From: Bacillota bacterium
GTDB lineage: Bacteria > Bacillota > Clostridia > Lachnospirales > Lachnospiraceae
Assembly: GCA_023434365.1 (NCBI GenBank)
Contig: JAEYSV010000030.1
Span: 62,001 to 126,000, forward strand
Length of the DNA stretch: 64,000 bases
Reading direction: 5' to 3'
The notes under the pieces: generated by a model
Databases searched by the model: none
Seen by the model: the letters and a program-made list of their open reading frames with translations, nothing else
Told to the model about the DNA's origin: nothing
Position numbers and translations under genes: made by a program
Shown here: one piece after another, positions 49,910-59,647 of the stretch
Layout: each line of letters starts with the position of its first letter
Numbering within the stretch: the stretch's first letter is position 1

Positions 49910-52900
49910 TTACATTTGAAACAGGTCTTCTATTTCCTCTCTCGTCAGCTTATTAATAAATACTTCTTTTGACTGAATCACTGCTTCCGAAAGCGCTTTC
50001 TTCTTTTGCTGTAGTTTATAGATCTTCTCTTCGATGGTTCCCTTCGTTAACAGCTTAATCACATGGACACTGTTCTTTTGCCCAATTCGATATACGCGGT
50101 CGGTAGCCTGTTCTTCCACTGCAGGGTTCCACCAAGGGTCATAATGGATGACCGTATCGGCGCCAGTCAGGTTAAGTCCAGTTCCTCCCGCTTTTAATGA
50201 AATCAAGAATACTTTGCGTTGCCCTTCATTAAACTCTTTTACATATCTCGCACGCTCTTCTACCGGTGTAGAACCCTCTAAATAATAGTATTCTACATCT
50301 TGCTTGCGAAGCTCTGTTGCAATAATTTGTAACATTGAAGTAAACTGGGAAAATATCAGGATTCGGTGACCATTTAATATGATATCCGGTAAAATATCCA
50401 TCAGCAAATCTAGTTTACCACTGCCACCATCAAAATTGTCAACGAAAGTGGCTGGATGACAACAAATCTGACGTAACCTGGTTAACGCTGCCAGGATTTT
50501 AATACGATTATGCTCTGCTGCACCTTTTGATAAATCCATTGAAAGTTCACTACGGATGCTTTCCATATAGGAGAGATACACTTTTTTCTGTTCCTCTGTC
50601 ATATCAGTAGTATACTTTGATTCAATTTTTTCCGGTAATTCCTCTAAAACATCACTTTTCATTCTTCGTAAAATAAATGGACTAATATGCTTCGTCAGAT
50701 CTTCGAGCGCTTTTCTATTCTGATCCCTAACAATAGGCTTTTCATATCGCTCGACAAACTGATTGTGACTATATAGATAATATGGCATGACAAAATCAAA
50801 AATTGACCATAATTCCGACAAGGAATTTTCTATTGGGGTACCGGTTAAGGCAAACCGGTGTTTTGATTCCACCATTTTCACTGCTTTAGCACTAATAGAG
50901 TTGGCATTTTTAATAAACTGGGCTTCGTCAATAAACATAGTATGAATCGGTAGTTTTTGATAATGCTCAATGTCTCTTCGAATCAACGGATAAGAAGTTA
51001 TAATAACATCAACGTCGTCATGCGCCTCAATGATTTCTTTTCGAATCTCCGGTGCTCCACTTACTACGCAGGTGCGCACATCAGGCGCAAAGTTCGCAAA
51101 CTCATCCTGCCAGTTATATACAAGAGAAGTAGGGCAAATGATGAGATGTAATACTTTATTATCTCCTGATTTATTCGCTTCTTTTATTGTACTACTAATA
51201 TACACTATCGTTTGCAGTGTTTTTCCAAGTCCCATATCATCTGCAAGAACTCCACCTAATCCGTTGGCAGACAATGTTTTCAACCATTTGAATCCAGTCA
51301 CCTGATACGGTCTTAGTTCTACTGTGATTTCGTTTGGAATCTCATAATTAGTTTGCGCTGGGCTTAATATGCCGTCAATTAAGTTTTGAAAATCGTCTTC
51401 CTTTTTTACCTTAATATACTTATTCTCTTCTAACACGTTATTAATATAAAGTGCCGTATGTTTCGGAAGCAGAATACTATCTTCTTTAATATTGTCTTCT
51501 TCCACTTTCAGATGTTCGAGTAGGTTTGATACCTCGTCAAACTCTTCCGTTGTTAATGGAATGAAATTACCATTTTTTAATCGATGATATTTCTTTTTAA
51601 GCTGTATCGAGTGAAATAGCTCTCTAAGTTCCTCTTTAGGGATATCCTCATAGTTTAACTCCACTTCAAGCATGTTTAACTCATTATCCACCCGGAGTTT
51701 GGTTGATAACTGCCCCGGACTTTTCATCGTTAGGTTTCTAAAATCGTCAGAATAGTACAGCTCACATAACTCCTGAAGCTTTCCCACGCCTTCTGTCAGA
51801 AAATAAAAGATATATTTCTCATCACGTAAAGCATAATAGTTACGTGATGGCACAAAATGCATATCCTCGAGTGCATACAGAATTTCCTTCTCTTTTTGTG
51901 GCTGTCTGACGATGATAATTCCATCCTTGGCTACATAATCCAATGGATTAATTGTATAATCACCATATTGGAATTTGACCGTTGCACGCACATTTTGTTT
52001 ATGCTTATCCAAATAAATAACCGGCTTTAACTCGCTAACGATAAACTTATCTTTCAGCTGCTCGGTAATATCAAGTTCCATCGTATCATAGATCTTAGGC
52101 AACACCACCTGTAAAAACTGATCTTTCGTCTCGCCCTTAAATACTAATGGCTTATTCTGTTTTCCAAAAAAGCTGTAAAATGGTACATAATTTTTGATAA
52201 ATTGTCGATCCGGTTCGTAAATCACGTTACCAACCAGCATTAACTGCCCTTTATCCGTTAACGGGAAAGTGTTCTGCGACTGTTTATCTTCTATGGTTAT
52301 GATATCATCTGTCATATCAACACCCAGACAAATAGATGGGTTTTCTTTTCGATAAGACACCGGATCATATTCCTGACCGTAAAGCTCTAACGAAAAACTC
52401 ATATCCTTCAGAATATGCAGTAGTTTGATAAGCATATTTTTTGTTATTACAACATAATTCTTTTGAAACAAACTGCTTGCTGCAGTACTACTCAGCGCTT
52501 CATGCACTTCATAAATATCCAAGAAATAATCTAGTATATTTTGAGACTCCCTGGTAAACGTACTTTCTCCATGGATGAATTTGAACTCTTTTCCAAGTAC
52601 AATCGTTTCTTTATGTTGATATTCAAACAGAAATTTTCTTATATTCTGAATCTTATACATCCGATTAGCACCAGCACGAAGCGACACATATACCTTAGAG
52701 TCCTCTTCCCTTAATAATGCAGGGATTCGTATACTAACTCCAATTTCATAAAAATCACCATAGGTTATTGGATAATCTTGCTTTTCAAAATATTGCACAA
52801 TCTTATAGGCTGCCATATCTTCTGAAGATTCTGGTCTTTTATCATTTTGACGATTTAAATAATCAGACAAAAAGAGTAAAAGCGCAACTACATGCTTACA

Positions 52901-53140
52901 TGCGCCAGGATACTTCGCATGACCAGCGCAGTTACAATGATGGTCGCTGATTCCCTTCTCTGATATATCAACACTTACGTTATAATCGTTACTTCCTTTT
53001 ACAGTGGCATGAAACTGACCACCACTTTTAGTACGCCTTACATTACTAACCGTCTGGTTTTTATAATATCGCACGCCTCGTAAAAAAACGGTTTCATCCG
53101 TTGCAATCTTCTTTATATCATCTCGAACTAAATTTATCAT
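49910..53140 (-). CDS. SWIM zinc-finger SNF2-family helicase
   Basis: 1076 residues. SWIM motif at 69-83 (C-x-C ... C-x-H: CNCAGHAKYPGACKH). A long middle domain (about 110-600) is the SNF2-associated region typical of bacterial paralogues. Helicase core: LADDMGLGKT (632-641), IDEAQ (737-741), LTGTPIENSLSELWSIFDFV, and C-terminal lobe with LIFSQFTSMLQII, SLKAGGTGLNL and DRVYRIGQ (motif VI). Likely a DNA translocase acting on protein-DNA complexes; bacterial roles include repair and stress. Start preceded by AAAGGAAGATATGT. Confidence 0.93.
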   Translation of the reverse strand: MINLVRDDIKKIATDETVFLRGVRYYKNQTVSNVRRTKSGGQFHATVKGSNDYNVSVDISEKGISDHHCNCAGHAKYPGACKHVVALLLFLSDYLNRQNDKRPESSEDMAAYKIVQYFEKQDYPITYGDFYEIGVSIRIPALLREEDSKVYVSLRAGANRMYKIQNIRKFLFEYQHKETIVLGKEFKFIHGESTFTRESQNILDYFLDIYEVHEALSSTAASSLFQKNYVVITKNMLIKLLHILKDMSFSLELYGQEYDPVSYRKENPSICLGVDMTDDIITIEDKQSQNTFPLTDKGQLMLVGNVIYEPDRQFIKNYVPFYSFFGKQNKPLVFKGETKDQFLQVVLPKIYDTMELDITEQLKDKFIVSELKPVIYLDKHKQNVRATVKFQYGDYTINPLDYVAKDGIIIVRQPQKEKEILYALEDMHFVPSRNYYALRDEKYIFYFLTEGVGKLQELCELYYSDDFRNLTMKSPGQLSTKLRVDNELNMLEVELNYEDIPKEELRELFHSIQLKKKYHRLKNGNFIPLTTEEFDEVSNLLEHLKVEEDNIKEDSILLPKHTALYINNVLEENKYIKVKKEDDFQNLIDGILSPAQTNYEIPNEITVELRPYQVTGFKWLKTLSANGLGGVLADDMGLGKTLQTIVYISSTIKEANKSGDNKVLHLIICPTSLVYNWQDEFANFAPDVRTCVVSGAPEIRKEIIEAHDDVDVIITSYPLIRRDIEHYQKLPIHTMFIDEAQFIKNANSISAKAVKMVESKHRFALTGTPIENSLSELWSIFDFVMPYYLYSHNQFVERYEKPIVRDQNRKALEDLTKHISPFILRRMKSDVLEELPEKIESKYTTDMTEEQKKVYLSYMESIRSELSMDLSKGAAEHNRIKILAALTRLRQICCHPATFVDNFDGGSGKLDLLMDILPDIILNGHRILIFSQFTSMLQIIATELRKQDVEYYYLEGSTPVEERARYVKEFNEGQRKVFLISLKAGGTGLNLTGADTVIHYDPWWNPAVEEQATDRVYRIGQKNSVHVIKLLTKGTIEEKIYKLQQKKKALSEAVIQSKEVFINKLTREEIEDLFQM

Positions 53141-53346
53141 ACATATCTTCCTTTATATAAATTTCCAACTAAAACGAACAATTAACATCTACAGATACTT
53201 ACTTTTTATCATACCCTTTATCACATCCTACTATTATAACATATAAAAATGACTCTTAAAAGGTTTTTAAAGGTAAATTTCAATATCATAAAAAAAGAGC
53301 GCCGCACAATTAAGTGCGAACAGCCCTATTTGCATTCACTTCCTAG

Positions 53347-53859
53347 CTATAGATTATCGTTTAGACTTTTCTCAAAACAGTAAAATGGATCAGGTTTAAA
53401 AGGAAAAAATACTTGGCCTGATTTTTGGTAATCCAAGTATTCATAAAGCTTTAACGCTTTTTGATTTTTACTATAAGTATCTAGTCGAATACAGGTATAG
53501 CCACCATTCATTGCCATTTCTTCACAGAACGTAATCATTTGCTTTGCTATGCCTTTACTTTGAAACTTCGGATGCACACATAATCTATGAATCACTAATA
53601 CCTTTCTGCCATCAGTATGCCAGTTTACCTGGCTGTATTCAGGGGATTGTTCTTCATTGATTGCAACATATGCTATGCATTTACCATCATCCTTTAAAAC
53701 ATAAGCATCCTCATTGTTTAGATCGCTTTCAATAATATCTGAATTGGGATATAACTCATCCCATTGGTATAAGCCCTGGCTTTGCATATGTTTCACACAT
53801 TTAGATATCAGACTTAAAATATCTGATAAATCAAGTTTTTGTCCCTTCATTATATCCAT
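53347..53859 (-). CDS. GNAT N-acetyltransferase
   Basis: 170 residues. LVIHRLCVHPKFQSKGIAKQMITFCEEMA (acetyl-CoA loop Q-S-K-G-I-A), CIRLDTYSKNQKALKLYEYLDYQKSG. Substrate unknown. Start at MDIMKGQKLDLSD with GAGG 6 bases upstream; an extension to 53880 begins at TTG. Follows the DHH phosphoesterase on the same strand by about 60 bases. Confidence 0.87.
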   Translation of the reverse strand: MDIMKGQKLDLSDILSLISKCVKHMQSQGLYQWDELYPNSDIIESDLNNEDAYVLKDDGKCIAYVAINEEQSPEYSQVNWHTDGRKVLVIHRLCVHPKFQSKGIAKQMITFCEEMAMNGGYTCIRLDTYSKNQKALKLYEYLDYQKSGQVFFPFKPDPFYCFEKSLNDNL

Positions 53860-53918
53860 ACTGGTCCTCGTTATTAACAAGCTTTATAACTTCTTTCTAT
53901 CATTTTGTATACACTCTA

Positions 53919-55412
53919 TTAAAGTACCTCTTCATAAGTTAAATTCATAATCTCCGCGGGAATGATATAGCAATCGCTATGGTTTTCCGGGTACATTGCT
54001 AGATAGTCACCTTCATACCCTATCATATAATCGTTATCATTCCATTTTGAGAATACTTTCGTTGTTTTGGTTAATTTTTTGGCATATAAAACCTTATTTT
54101 CTATTGGAGTACACGAACGGGCATACTTACTTAAGTCATAAGTTTCACCCGTAATTAGATTTTTGCTGCTTGGTGTATAGTCGGTTCTTAAGATATAAGG
54201 TTCCCTTACTTCTACGTAACTCTGATCAAATCCCGCTTTGCTTACTGGGTAGATTTCTCCCTGAATTCCAATTATAATATAGGTTTCCTCACCAGTCATA
54301 ACATTCACGTCACCCTCAAGGGTACGAATGGTAAGCTTAATCTGCTGCTTGGATAATTCATCCGTTTTTACATATCCAATCGGTATTTTCAGCTTTCGGT
54401 ATGGTTTCATATCCGAGATTGACACAACCTCATTTTTACTATCAATGAGATCATAACTATTTACATACTCTTTCATACTACTTAACAAATACTCATCTAT
54501 ATTACGGTCTAAGTAACGCCTCTTAAACTTACTTTTCTTTATCAGCCCACCGGCTTTCTTTTTATGCCCGCCTCCACCACCAAGATGGTTGGTAATATAG
54601 TTAGCAATGTCATTGGCATGTGCATCTCGTTTACAACTTCGAATGGATAGTTTATATCCAAAATCATTTTCCATATAAACAATACACATATCAATATCGT
54701 CCACTTGTAAAATAAAATCACTTATTAGCCCCAGAATATTAGGGTCACAGGGATTAGAACGAACAATGGCGAATCGACTAGCCGGGTCATAGTTATAGCG
54801 GATTAGTGCCATTCCAGCAATCTCTAATTCAGAAAGCGAAAAGTTACTATTAATCATTTTTTCAATTAGTGGCATATCTACTTCAAGATCTTCCATCAAA
54901 TCGCGATCCATCGGATGTTTTACTTCACTAAAACCATTGGTATCCATATAAAGCCCATAATACAAAGCGGTTGACAGTGCTTTGTGTTCTTCTAATAAAA
55001 AACCTTCCTCCTTAAGCATCGCATACACTAACGTAGAACAACTTCCATAATTGCTACGTATTTCCTGTAATACATACTTGATTTGATTCTGTTCATGGTG
55101 ATCAATGACTGCTATCTGGTTAGCTGGGAATTTCTTCACATTACTTTCACCATATTGACAATCTACGGTAATTAGTAGTTCATGAACAGGTAATGACTCA
55201 ACATACTCAATTGGTATATTTAGTTCCTTTATCATAATCAACAAGTTACTCTTTCTGATATGATAATCGCCTGAATAAATAAGTTTTACATCTATTCCAT
55301 TCCTTTGATAATATTCATAAAGACCAAATCCACTAGCTAAGGCATCTGCATCTGGATTATCATGACACTGTATCACAATACTCTTTCGTTCTAGCAAATC
55401 GCTCAATTTCAT
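53919..55412 (-). CDS. DHH-family phosphoesterase with C-terminal extension
   Basis: 497 residues. N-terminal DHH domain: IVIQCHDNPDADALASGFGLYEYY, ITVDCQYGE, AVIDHHEQ (the DHH triad), CSTLVYAMLKEEG; then a DHHA1 domain ending NHLGGGGGHKKKAGG (about 285-300). These are features of NrnA/GdpP-type enzymes cleaving nanoRNA, pAp or cyclic dinucleotides. The last ~165 residues hold two copies of a small beta motif, EIYPVSKAGFDQSYVEV and DCYIIPAEIMNLTYEEV, not found in NrnA. No membrane or PAS domain. Start behind AAAGGA with 9 bases; 22 bases after the TIR gene stop. Confidence 0.85.
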   Translation of the reverse strand: MKLSDLLERKSIVIQCHDNPDADALASGFGLYEYYQRNGIDVKLIYSGDYHIRKSNLLIMIKELNIPIEYVESLPVHELLITVDCQYGESNVKKFPANQIAVIDHHEQNQIKYVLQEIRSNYGSCSTLVYAMLKEEGFLLEEHKALSTALYYGLYMDTNGFSEVKHPMDRDLMEDLEVDMPLIEKMINSNFSLSELEIAGMALIRYNYDPASRFAIVRSNPCDPNILGLISDFILQVDDIDMCIVYMENDFGYKLSIRSCKRDAHANDIANYITNHLGGGGGHKKKAGGLIKKSKFKRRYLDRNIDEYLLSSMKEYVNSYDLIDSKNEVVSISDMKPYRKLKIPIGYVKTDELSKQQIKLTIRTLEGDVNVMTGEETYIIIGIQGEIYPVSKAGFDQSYVEVREPYILRTDYTPSSKNLITGETYDLSKYARSCTPIENKVLYAKKLTKTTKVFSKWNDNDYMIGYEGDYLAMYPENHSDCYIIPAEIMNLTYEEVL

Positions 55413-55434
55413 AATGTTCCATCCTTTATAGCAC

Positions 55435-57027
55435 TTACTTTTCACCTATTACATAAGGATCGTTTTTATCTCCTGTACCTGCCAGACCACTATCCTTTAG
55501 ATTGATTCGTAGCGCTGGACGAATACCAAAAGAAGATATGGCTGCATTATATTTTATTAGTTCAATTCCTGGTTTTGAACCACAGCCAATTGCCAGAACA
55601 TTATATGATGATCCTCCATCTGGCGTTCTAAGTGCCCAAAAGTAATTCTCAGTTTCGGCATCTTGATACATTTTTATCCAGTGGGAATCATCTGCTTCCC
55701 TGGCTGCCTGTGTTGGCACAGTATAGAGTGGTATATTTTGAACTGTCATATAATCAATTACTTCCTGAAGGGATAATAAAAATACTTTGTCCTTCGTATA
55801 CTTCACTTTCGCACCCTCAAAATCAAATATATAACTCGCCTCACCTGATTCAATATTTAAAAGCTTGTCGCCTTTTAGCTTATCTCCCTGCTGCAATGCA
55901 TTAACCGTTGTAACGGTTTCACTCGTTTGAATAGTTTTTCTTTCTTCCTTACTGAAACCATATAAAAAGCCAGGTTCATCTTCGTATCCATTGGCACTTT
56001 CATCAGTTGCATAGCTGATTGGTGCTTGGTCTTGATAAGTCACCTTGGCTTCACTGGAATTAAGCCATGCTCTGATATTAGAATATTCCCAGTCACTATT
56101 TCCCCGAAACGAGGTCATTTCCTCCATAGAGTATTTGTCTTTAATCTCTTTATGGTATTCTATCCCTTTACTATTAGTATTAAACACGCCACTTTCGCTA
56201 ACGTCAAATGGTTTTACATCGAGAATTTTCTCAGAAAGTAACAAGACATCTCCACTGTTGTGATTGACCTCTAGTACAATCCAGATAATTTTATCCTCCT
56301 GATTCGACACCCCATCTGGTAAATAACGGCCAAACTGAATCAAATCACCTACTTCCATACTGTGAAATGATTTTGTTGCTACTTTATTAACATCTATAAC
56401 ACTCGTGTCAATGTTCTCATTATTGGCTGGTGCATCAGCAACTAGGCCATCTAACGTACTTGCGATACTTCCCCGGTCCCACTCACTGCTCAAATAGTAA
56501 AAAATTAACAAACAAAGAATAACCGGTATACTAAAAAAGAACAAACTTCTCCACTTCCGATTAAACCCATCTAATCTATGTACTTTCTTTTTAGAATTTC
56601 TCTTAACATAAATCTCCTCGGTAGCAGCGCCCTCATCAAGCAAATAGTTGATACTCTGAAGCAGCTTTTCCTTCTGACTACTGATATTGCCTTTTACTTC
56701 GATCCACTGATCAGTAGACAAAAAATATGACATGGATTTGGTCAGTAAAAATTCCCCTTCTTTTACGACAATCATCGGTAACCTTAGTTCGGCTGCTTTT
56801 TCCACCTCTCGAATAACATGGATGGAATTGTTTGATTGTTTGGTTAGCAATAAAAGAAAGGCCTGACATTCTTCCAAGCCATTTGTTATTTTTTCACTAT
56901 TATCATTTCCCGTGTCACATTCACTAGGAGCGATATAACAGCTGATTTGATGGTCCTCTAACAATTGATAAAGATACTGTGCTTCTTCTACATTTTTCAT
57001 CGAATAGGAAATGTACACTGATTTCAT
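55435..57027 (-). CDS. TIR domain-transmembrane-DUF6273 protein
   Basis: 530 residues. N-terminal TIR domain (about 1-112): KSVYISYSMKNVEEAQYLYQLLEDHQISCYIAPSECDTGN, and SIHVIREVEKAAELRLPMIVV with Glu74 at the position of the catalytic Glu of TIR NADases. One membrane helix (about 160-180), then an outer domain (about 225-525) of the DUF6273 type (GDLIQFGRYLPD, WIVLEVN, GDVLLLSEKIL, WEYSNIRAWLNS, FLLSLQEVIDYM, FGIRPALRI), seen in many Lachnospiraceae surface or signalling proteins. So: sensor outside, TIR inside. Behind AGGAGGATTTCT. Directly upstream of the DHH gene. Role in signalling or defence is inferred only. Confidence 0.8.
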   Translation of the reverse strand: MKSVYISYSMKNVEEAQYLYQLLEDHQISCYIAPSECDTGNDNSEKITNGLEECQAFLLLLTKQSNNSIHVIREVEKAAELRLPMIVVKEGEFLLTKSMSYFLSTDQWIEVKGNISSQKEKLLQSINYLLDEGAATEEIYVKRNSKKKVHRLDGFNRKWRSLFFFSIPVILCLLIFYYLSSEWDRGSIASTLDGLVADAPANNENIDTSVIDVNKVATKSFHSMEVGDLIQFGRYLPDGVSNQEDKIIWIVLEVNHNSGDVLLLSEKILDVKPFDVSESGVFNTNSKGIEYHKEIKDKYSMEEMTSFRGNSDWEYSNIRAWLNSSEAKVTYQDQAPISYATDESANGYEDEPGFLYGFSKEERKTIQTSETVTTVNALQQGDKLKGDKLLNIESGEASYIFDFEGAKVKYTKDKVFLLSLQEVIDYMTVQNIPLYTVPTQAAREADDSHWIKMYQDAETENYFWALRTPDGGSSYNVLAIGCGSKPGIELIKYNAAISSFGIRPALRINLKDSGLAGTGDKNDPYVIGEK

Positions 57028-57162
57028 AGAAATCCTCCTGCTTGCCTTTACCTATGATATGCTGAATTCCCTTAATATACATATTATCGCATATATTCAC
57101 CTATAAAACAAGATAATTACCAAAAACAATAGAAATCATATCCAATTCGACATACCTCTTGT

Positions 57163-57765
57163 CTATAACAGAACCAGCTCTCCACCCAGCATCGTAATTT
57201 CTTCCCGTATGTGTGTTACAAAAATTACGGTTTTGGATTGCATTCTTTTTTTCATAAAATGGATGACCTGTTCCTTACTCTTTTCATCTAAACCTGTCAA
57301 AGGCTCGTCCATGATTAAAACCGTACTATCAGCAAAAAGGCAGCGTAAGACGGCAACTCTGCGTTTCATCCCACCGCTAAAGGTACGTACTGGTTTTATT
57401 AATTCCTCTTTACTAATACCAATTTCAATAAAAGCCTCAATTATTTCCTCTATCTGTACTTGTGCAGGACAAACCATTTTTACATTAGCAATTGCATTAA
57501 AATCCTCACATAGACGGTCCTCTTGAAACAAGGCACTAATTCTTTCCTTCTCCAGACCGGTGATACTTCCCGAATCAGGTTGTTCCAGATTAAGCAATAG
57601 TCTAAGTAACGTCGTTTTACCAATACCCGAACCTCCCATAATCCCTGTAATGGAGGGTTTTCTTATCGTCATTGATAGAGACTTTAGCACTTGTTTCGTT
57701 CCATAAGCCTTATCTACCTGGTTAACTCGTATCTCGGATTGTGGTTTTTTTTGATCAAGAACCAT
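57163..57765 (-). CDS. ABC transporter ATP-binding protein (NitT/TauT type)
   Basis: 200 residues, short. Walker A GGSGIGKTT, signature TFSGGMKRRVAVLRCLFA, Walker B VLIMDEPLTGLD, H-loop FVTHIREE. It overlaps the end of the permease gene by 11 bases with GGAGG in that overlap. Third gene of a nitrate/sulfonate/taurine-family importer; substrate not known. Confidence 0.9.
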   Translation of the reverse strand: MVLDQKKPQSEIRVNQVDKAYGTKQVLKSLSMTIRKPSITGIMGGSGIGKTTLLRLLLNLEQPDSGSITGLEKERISALFQEDRLCEDFNAIANVKMVCPAQVQIEEIIEAFIEIGISKEELIKPVRTFSGGMKRRVAVLRCLFADSTVLIMDEPLTGLDEKSKEQVIHFMKKRMQSKTVIFVTHIREEITMLGGELVLL

Positions 57766-58561
57766 AACTTCCTCCCATTTTATGATATGCTGCCTTAATC
57801 AGCCAGAGTATCATCTTCTCAAATGCCAAACTTAATACAATTATCACTACAGTCCATACAAATATCTCTTCTGTTTCCAAAAAGATCTTCGCCTCATAGA
57901 GTCGTTCTCCAATTGAATTTACGGGAATTCCGATTACTTCTGCAGCAATTCCTGCCTTCCAGCATAGTCCAAGGCTGATTGTGATTCCAGCCATAAAATA
58001 GGGTAAAATAGAGGGAATATAAATGTAGCGAAACTTTTTAAGATAAGACAATCGAAAGACCTGACTCATTTCAAGCATTTTGGAATCAATATTATTAAAT
58101 CCTTCTGTCATATTGATATAAATGATTGGAAATACCATTAAAAATGCAATAAAGGTTGCCAGCCATTCTGATCCAACCCAGATCAAAGCAAGAATAATAA
58201 AAGAAGCCACCGGAGTTGATTTCATCACTAAAACAAGTGGACGAACAAAAATGTCCATCCACTTAACATTATAGGTTACCAATGCGATAACGACTCCTAG
58301 AACTACCCCTGTACTAAATCCGGCAACAATTCGATAGAACGAATGTAACATTCGAACCCAAAACTCCTGTGTCTGACATACTTCAACAAACTTATGTCCT
58401 ACCTCAATGGGTGATGACAAGACCACTGCATTTGGCATAGTATGACTAATGAGTTGCCATATTACTAGCCAAAATAGCACCCCAAGGATTCGATATCTTT
58501 TATTAGTCATCTTATTTTTATTATGTTTATTACTTCTAATCGTTATAATAGAAGTTTTCAT
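57755..58561 (-). CDS. ABC transporter permease (NitT/TauT type)
   Basis: 268 residues with about six helices. SPIEVGHKFVEV, FYRIVAGFSTGVVLGVVIAL, and the coupling helix EMSQVFRLSYLKKFRYIYIPSILPYFMAGITISLGLCWKAGIAAEVIG are those of SsuC/TauC-like permeases. The start overlaps the binding-protein stop by 26 bases. Confidence 0.9.
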   Translation of the reverse strand: MKTSIITIRSNKHNKNKMTNKRYRILGVLFWLVIWQLISHTMPNAVVLSSPIEVGHKFVEVCQTQEFWVRMLHSFYRIVAGFSTGVVLGVVIALVTYNVKWMDIFVRPLVLVMKSTPVASFIILALIWVGSEWLATFIAFLMVFPIIYINMTEGFNNIDSKMLEMSQVFRLSYLKKFRYIYIPSILPYFMAGITISLGLCWKAGIAAEVIGIPVNSIGERLYEAKIFLETEEIFVWTVVIIVLSLAFEKMILWLIKAAYHKMGGSYGS

Positions 58562-59507
58562 CTGGTAAGGCACCCCCTACACTTTCCGGCTTCTGGTTAT
58601 ATAGAACAGATAAAAATCCACCAAGTTTCTCTTTCATCTCATCTCCGGTAATAAAAGTAATATTACACTTCGGAATCGCTTTTTTCGCAACCGGAGCTGG
58701 AACAATCTCAAGATTACCAATTAATTGAGCCGCCTCATCAACATTGCTATTCACCCACTCGGTACTTTTTTGATAAGTATCTAAGAAGGCATCAAATCCC
58801 TCTTTATTATTATCAATAAATTCACTTCTTGCTACAACAACAGCCGTCACCATGGTGGAACCATCGGTAGCAACACGGTCATATTCCTGAGTCATATCAA
58901 GTACTACACGTAATTTCTCATTTTTTGATGCTGCAGTCGTTACAAATGGTTCAGGAAGCATTGCAATAGCTCCCTCTGTTGTCGCCAGAATATTTGCTAA
59001 TTCAGTTGCTTCTGATTTAAATTCAATCGTTACATCCTGGTTCGGAGTCAATCCATTGGCATTAAGAATGTGATTTAATACAAATTCTGGAGTAGTCCCC
59101 TTGCCCGTTGCATAAATAGTCTTGCCTTTCAAATCAGCAATGCTTTTTACTGTTTCTCCGGTTTCTACAATGTATAATACACCAAGAGTATTAACTGCTG
59201 CTACTTTTAACTTGCCTTCTAATTTTTTATATAATACTCCTGCAAGATTCGCTGGAATACTAGCAATATCAATTTCACCTTTTACAATTCCTGCAACAAT
59301 CTCATCTGCAGTTCCATGCATCGTAACTTGATAGGTATCCTCTGTCTTACCTTCTTTAGACTCCTCCATTAACTTAACTAATCCCATGGTAGTTGGTCCC
59401 TTAAGTGACGCAATACGATAAGTTGCTTCTTGCTTTTGATTATTACTGCCACATCCGACTAGCATAAGGACCATGGCTAACACGATAATTAACACGTTCT
59501 TTTTCAT
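58536..59507 (-). CDS. ABC transporter substrate-binding lipoprotein (NitT/TauT type)
   Basis: 323 residues. Lipoprotein signal MKKNVLIIVLAMVLMLVGCGS. Periplasmic-binding fold of the SsuA/TauA group: RIASLKGPTTMGLVKLMEES, EIDIASIPANLAGVLYKK, LKGKTIYATGKGTTPEFVLNHIL, AIAMLPEPFVTTAAS. First gene of the importer; AGGAGGAAGAATT upstream. No riboswitch seen. Relatives bind sulfonates, nitrate, thiamine precursors or urea; which one is open. Confidence 0.9.
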   Translation of the reverse strand: MKKNVLIIVLAMVLMLVGCGSNNQKQEATYRIASLKGPTTMGLVKLMEESKEGKTEDTYQVTMHGTADEIVAGIVKGEIDIASIPANLAGVLYKKLEGKLKVAAVNTLGVLYIVETGETVKSIADLKGKTIYATGKGTTPEFVLNHILNANGLTPNQDVTIEFKSEATELANILATTEGAIAMLPEPFVTTAASKNEKLRVVLDMTQEYDRVATDGSTMVTAVVVARSEFIDNNKEGFDAFLDTYQKSTEWVNSNVDEAAQLIGNLEIVPAPVAKKAIPKCNITFITGDEMKEKLGGFLSVLYNQKPESVGGALPDENFYYND

Positions 59508-59588
59508 AATTCTTCCTCCTATAAAATATATTGATTTATTGTATGTCTTATCGATCCCTTGTTATGTATTGCTATAATTATATGTACT

Positions 59589-59644
59589 AAAACGAAGAGA
59601 TTCGCCTGGCACACAACATGTACCAGACTTTCTTCTCTCGTTTT
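59589..59644 (-). terminator. miaB terminator
   Basis: Outer arms AAAACGA-AGAGA/TCTCTCGTTTT and inner CTGG/CCAG; lies right after the miaB stop and before the importer operon. Confidence 0.68.
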
Positions 59645-59647
59645 CTT

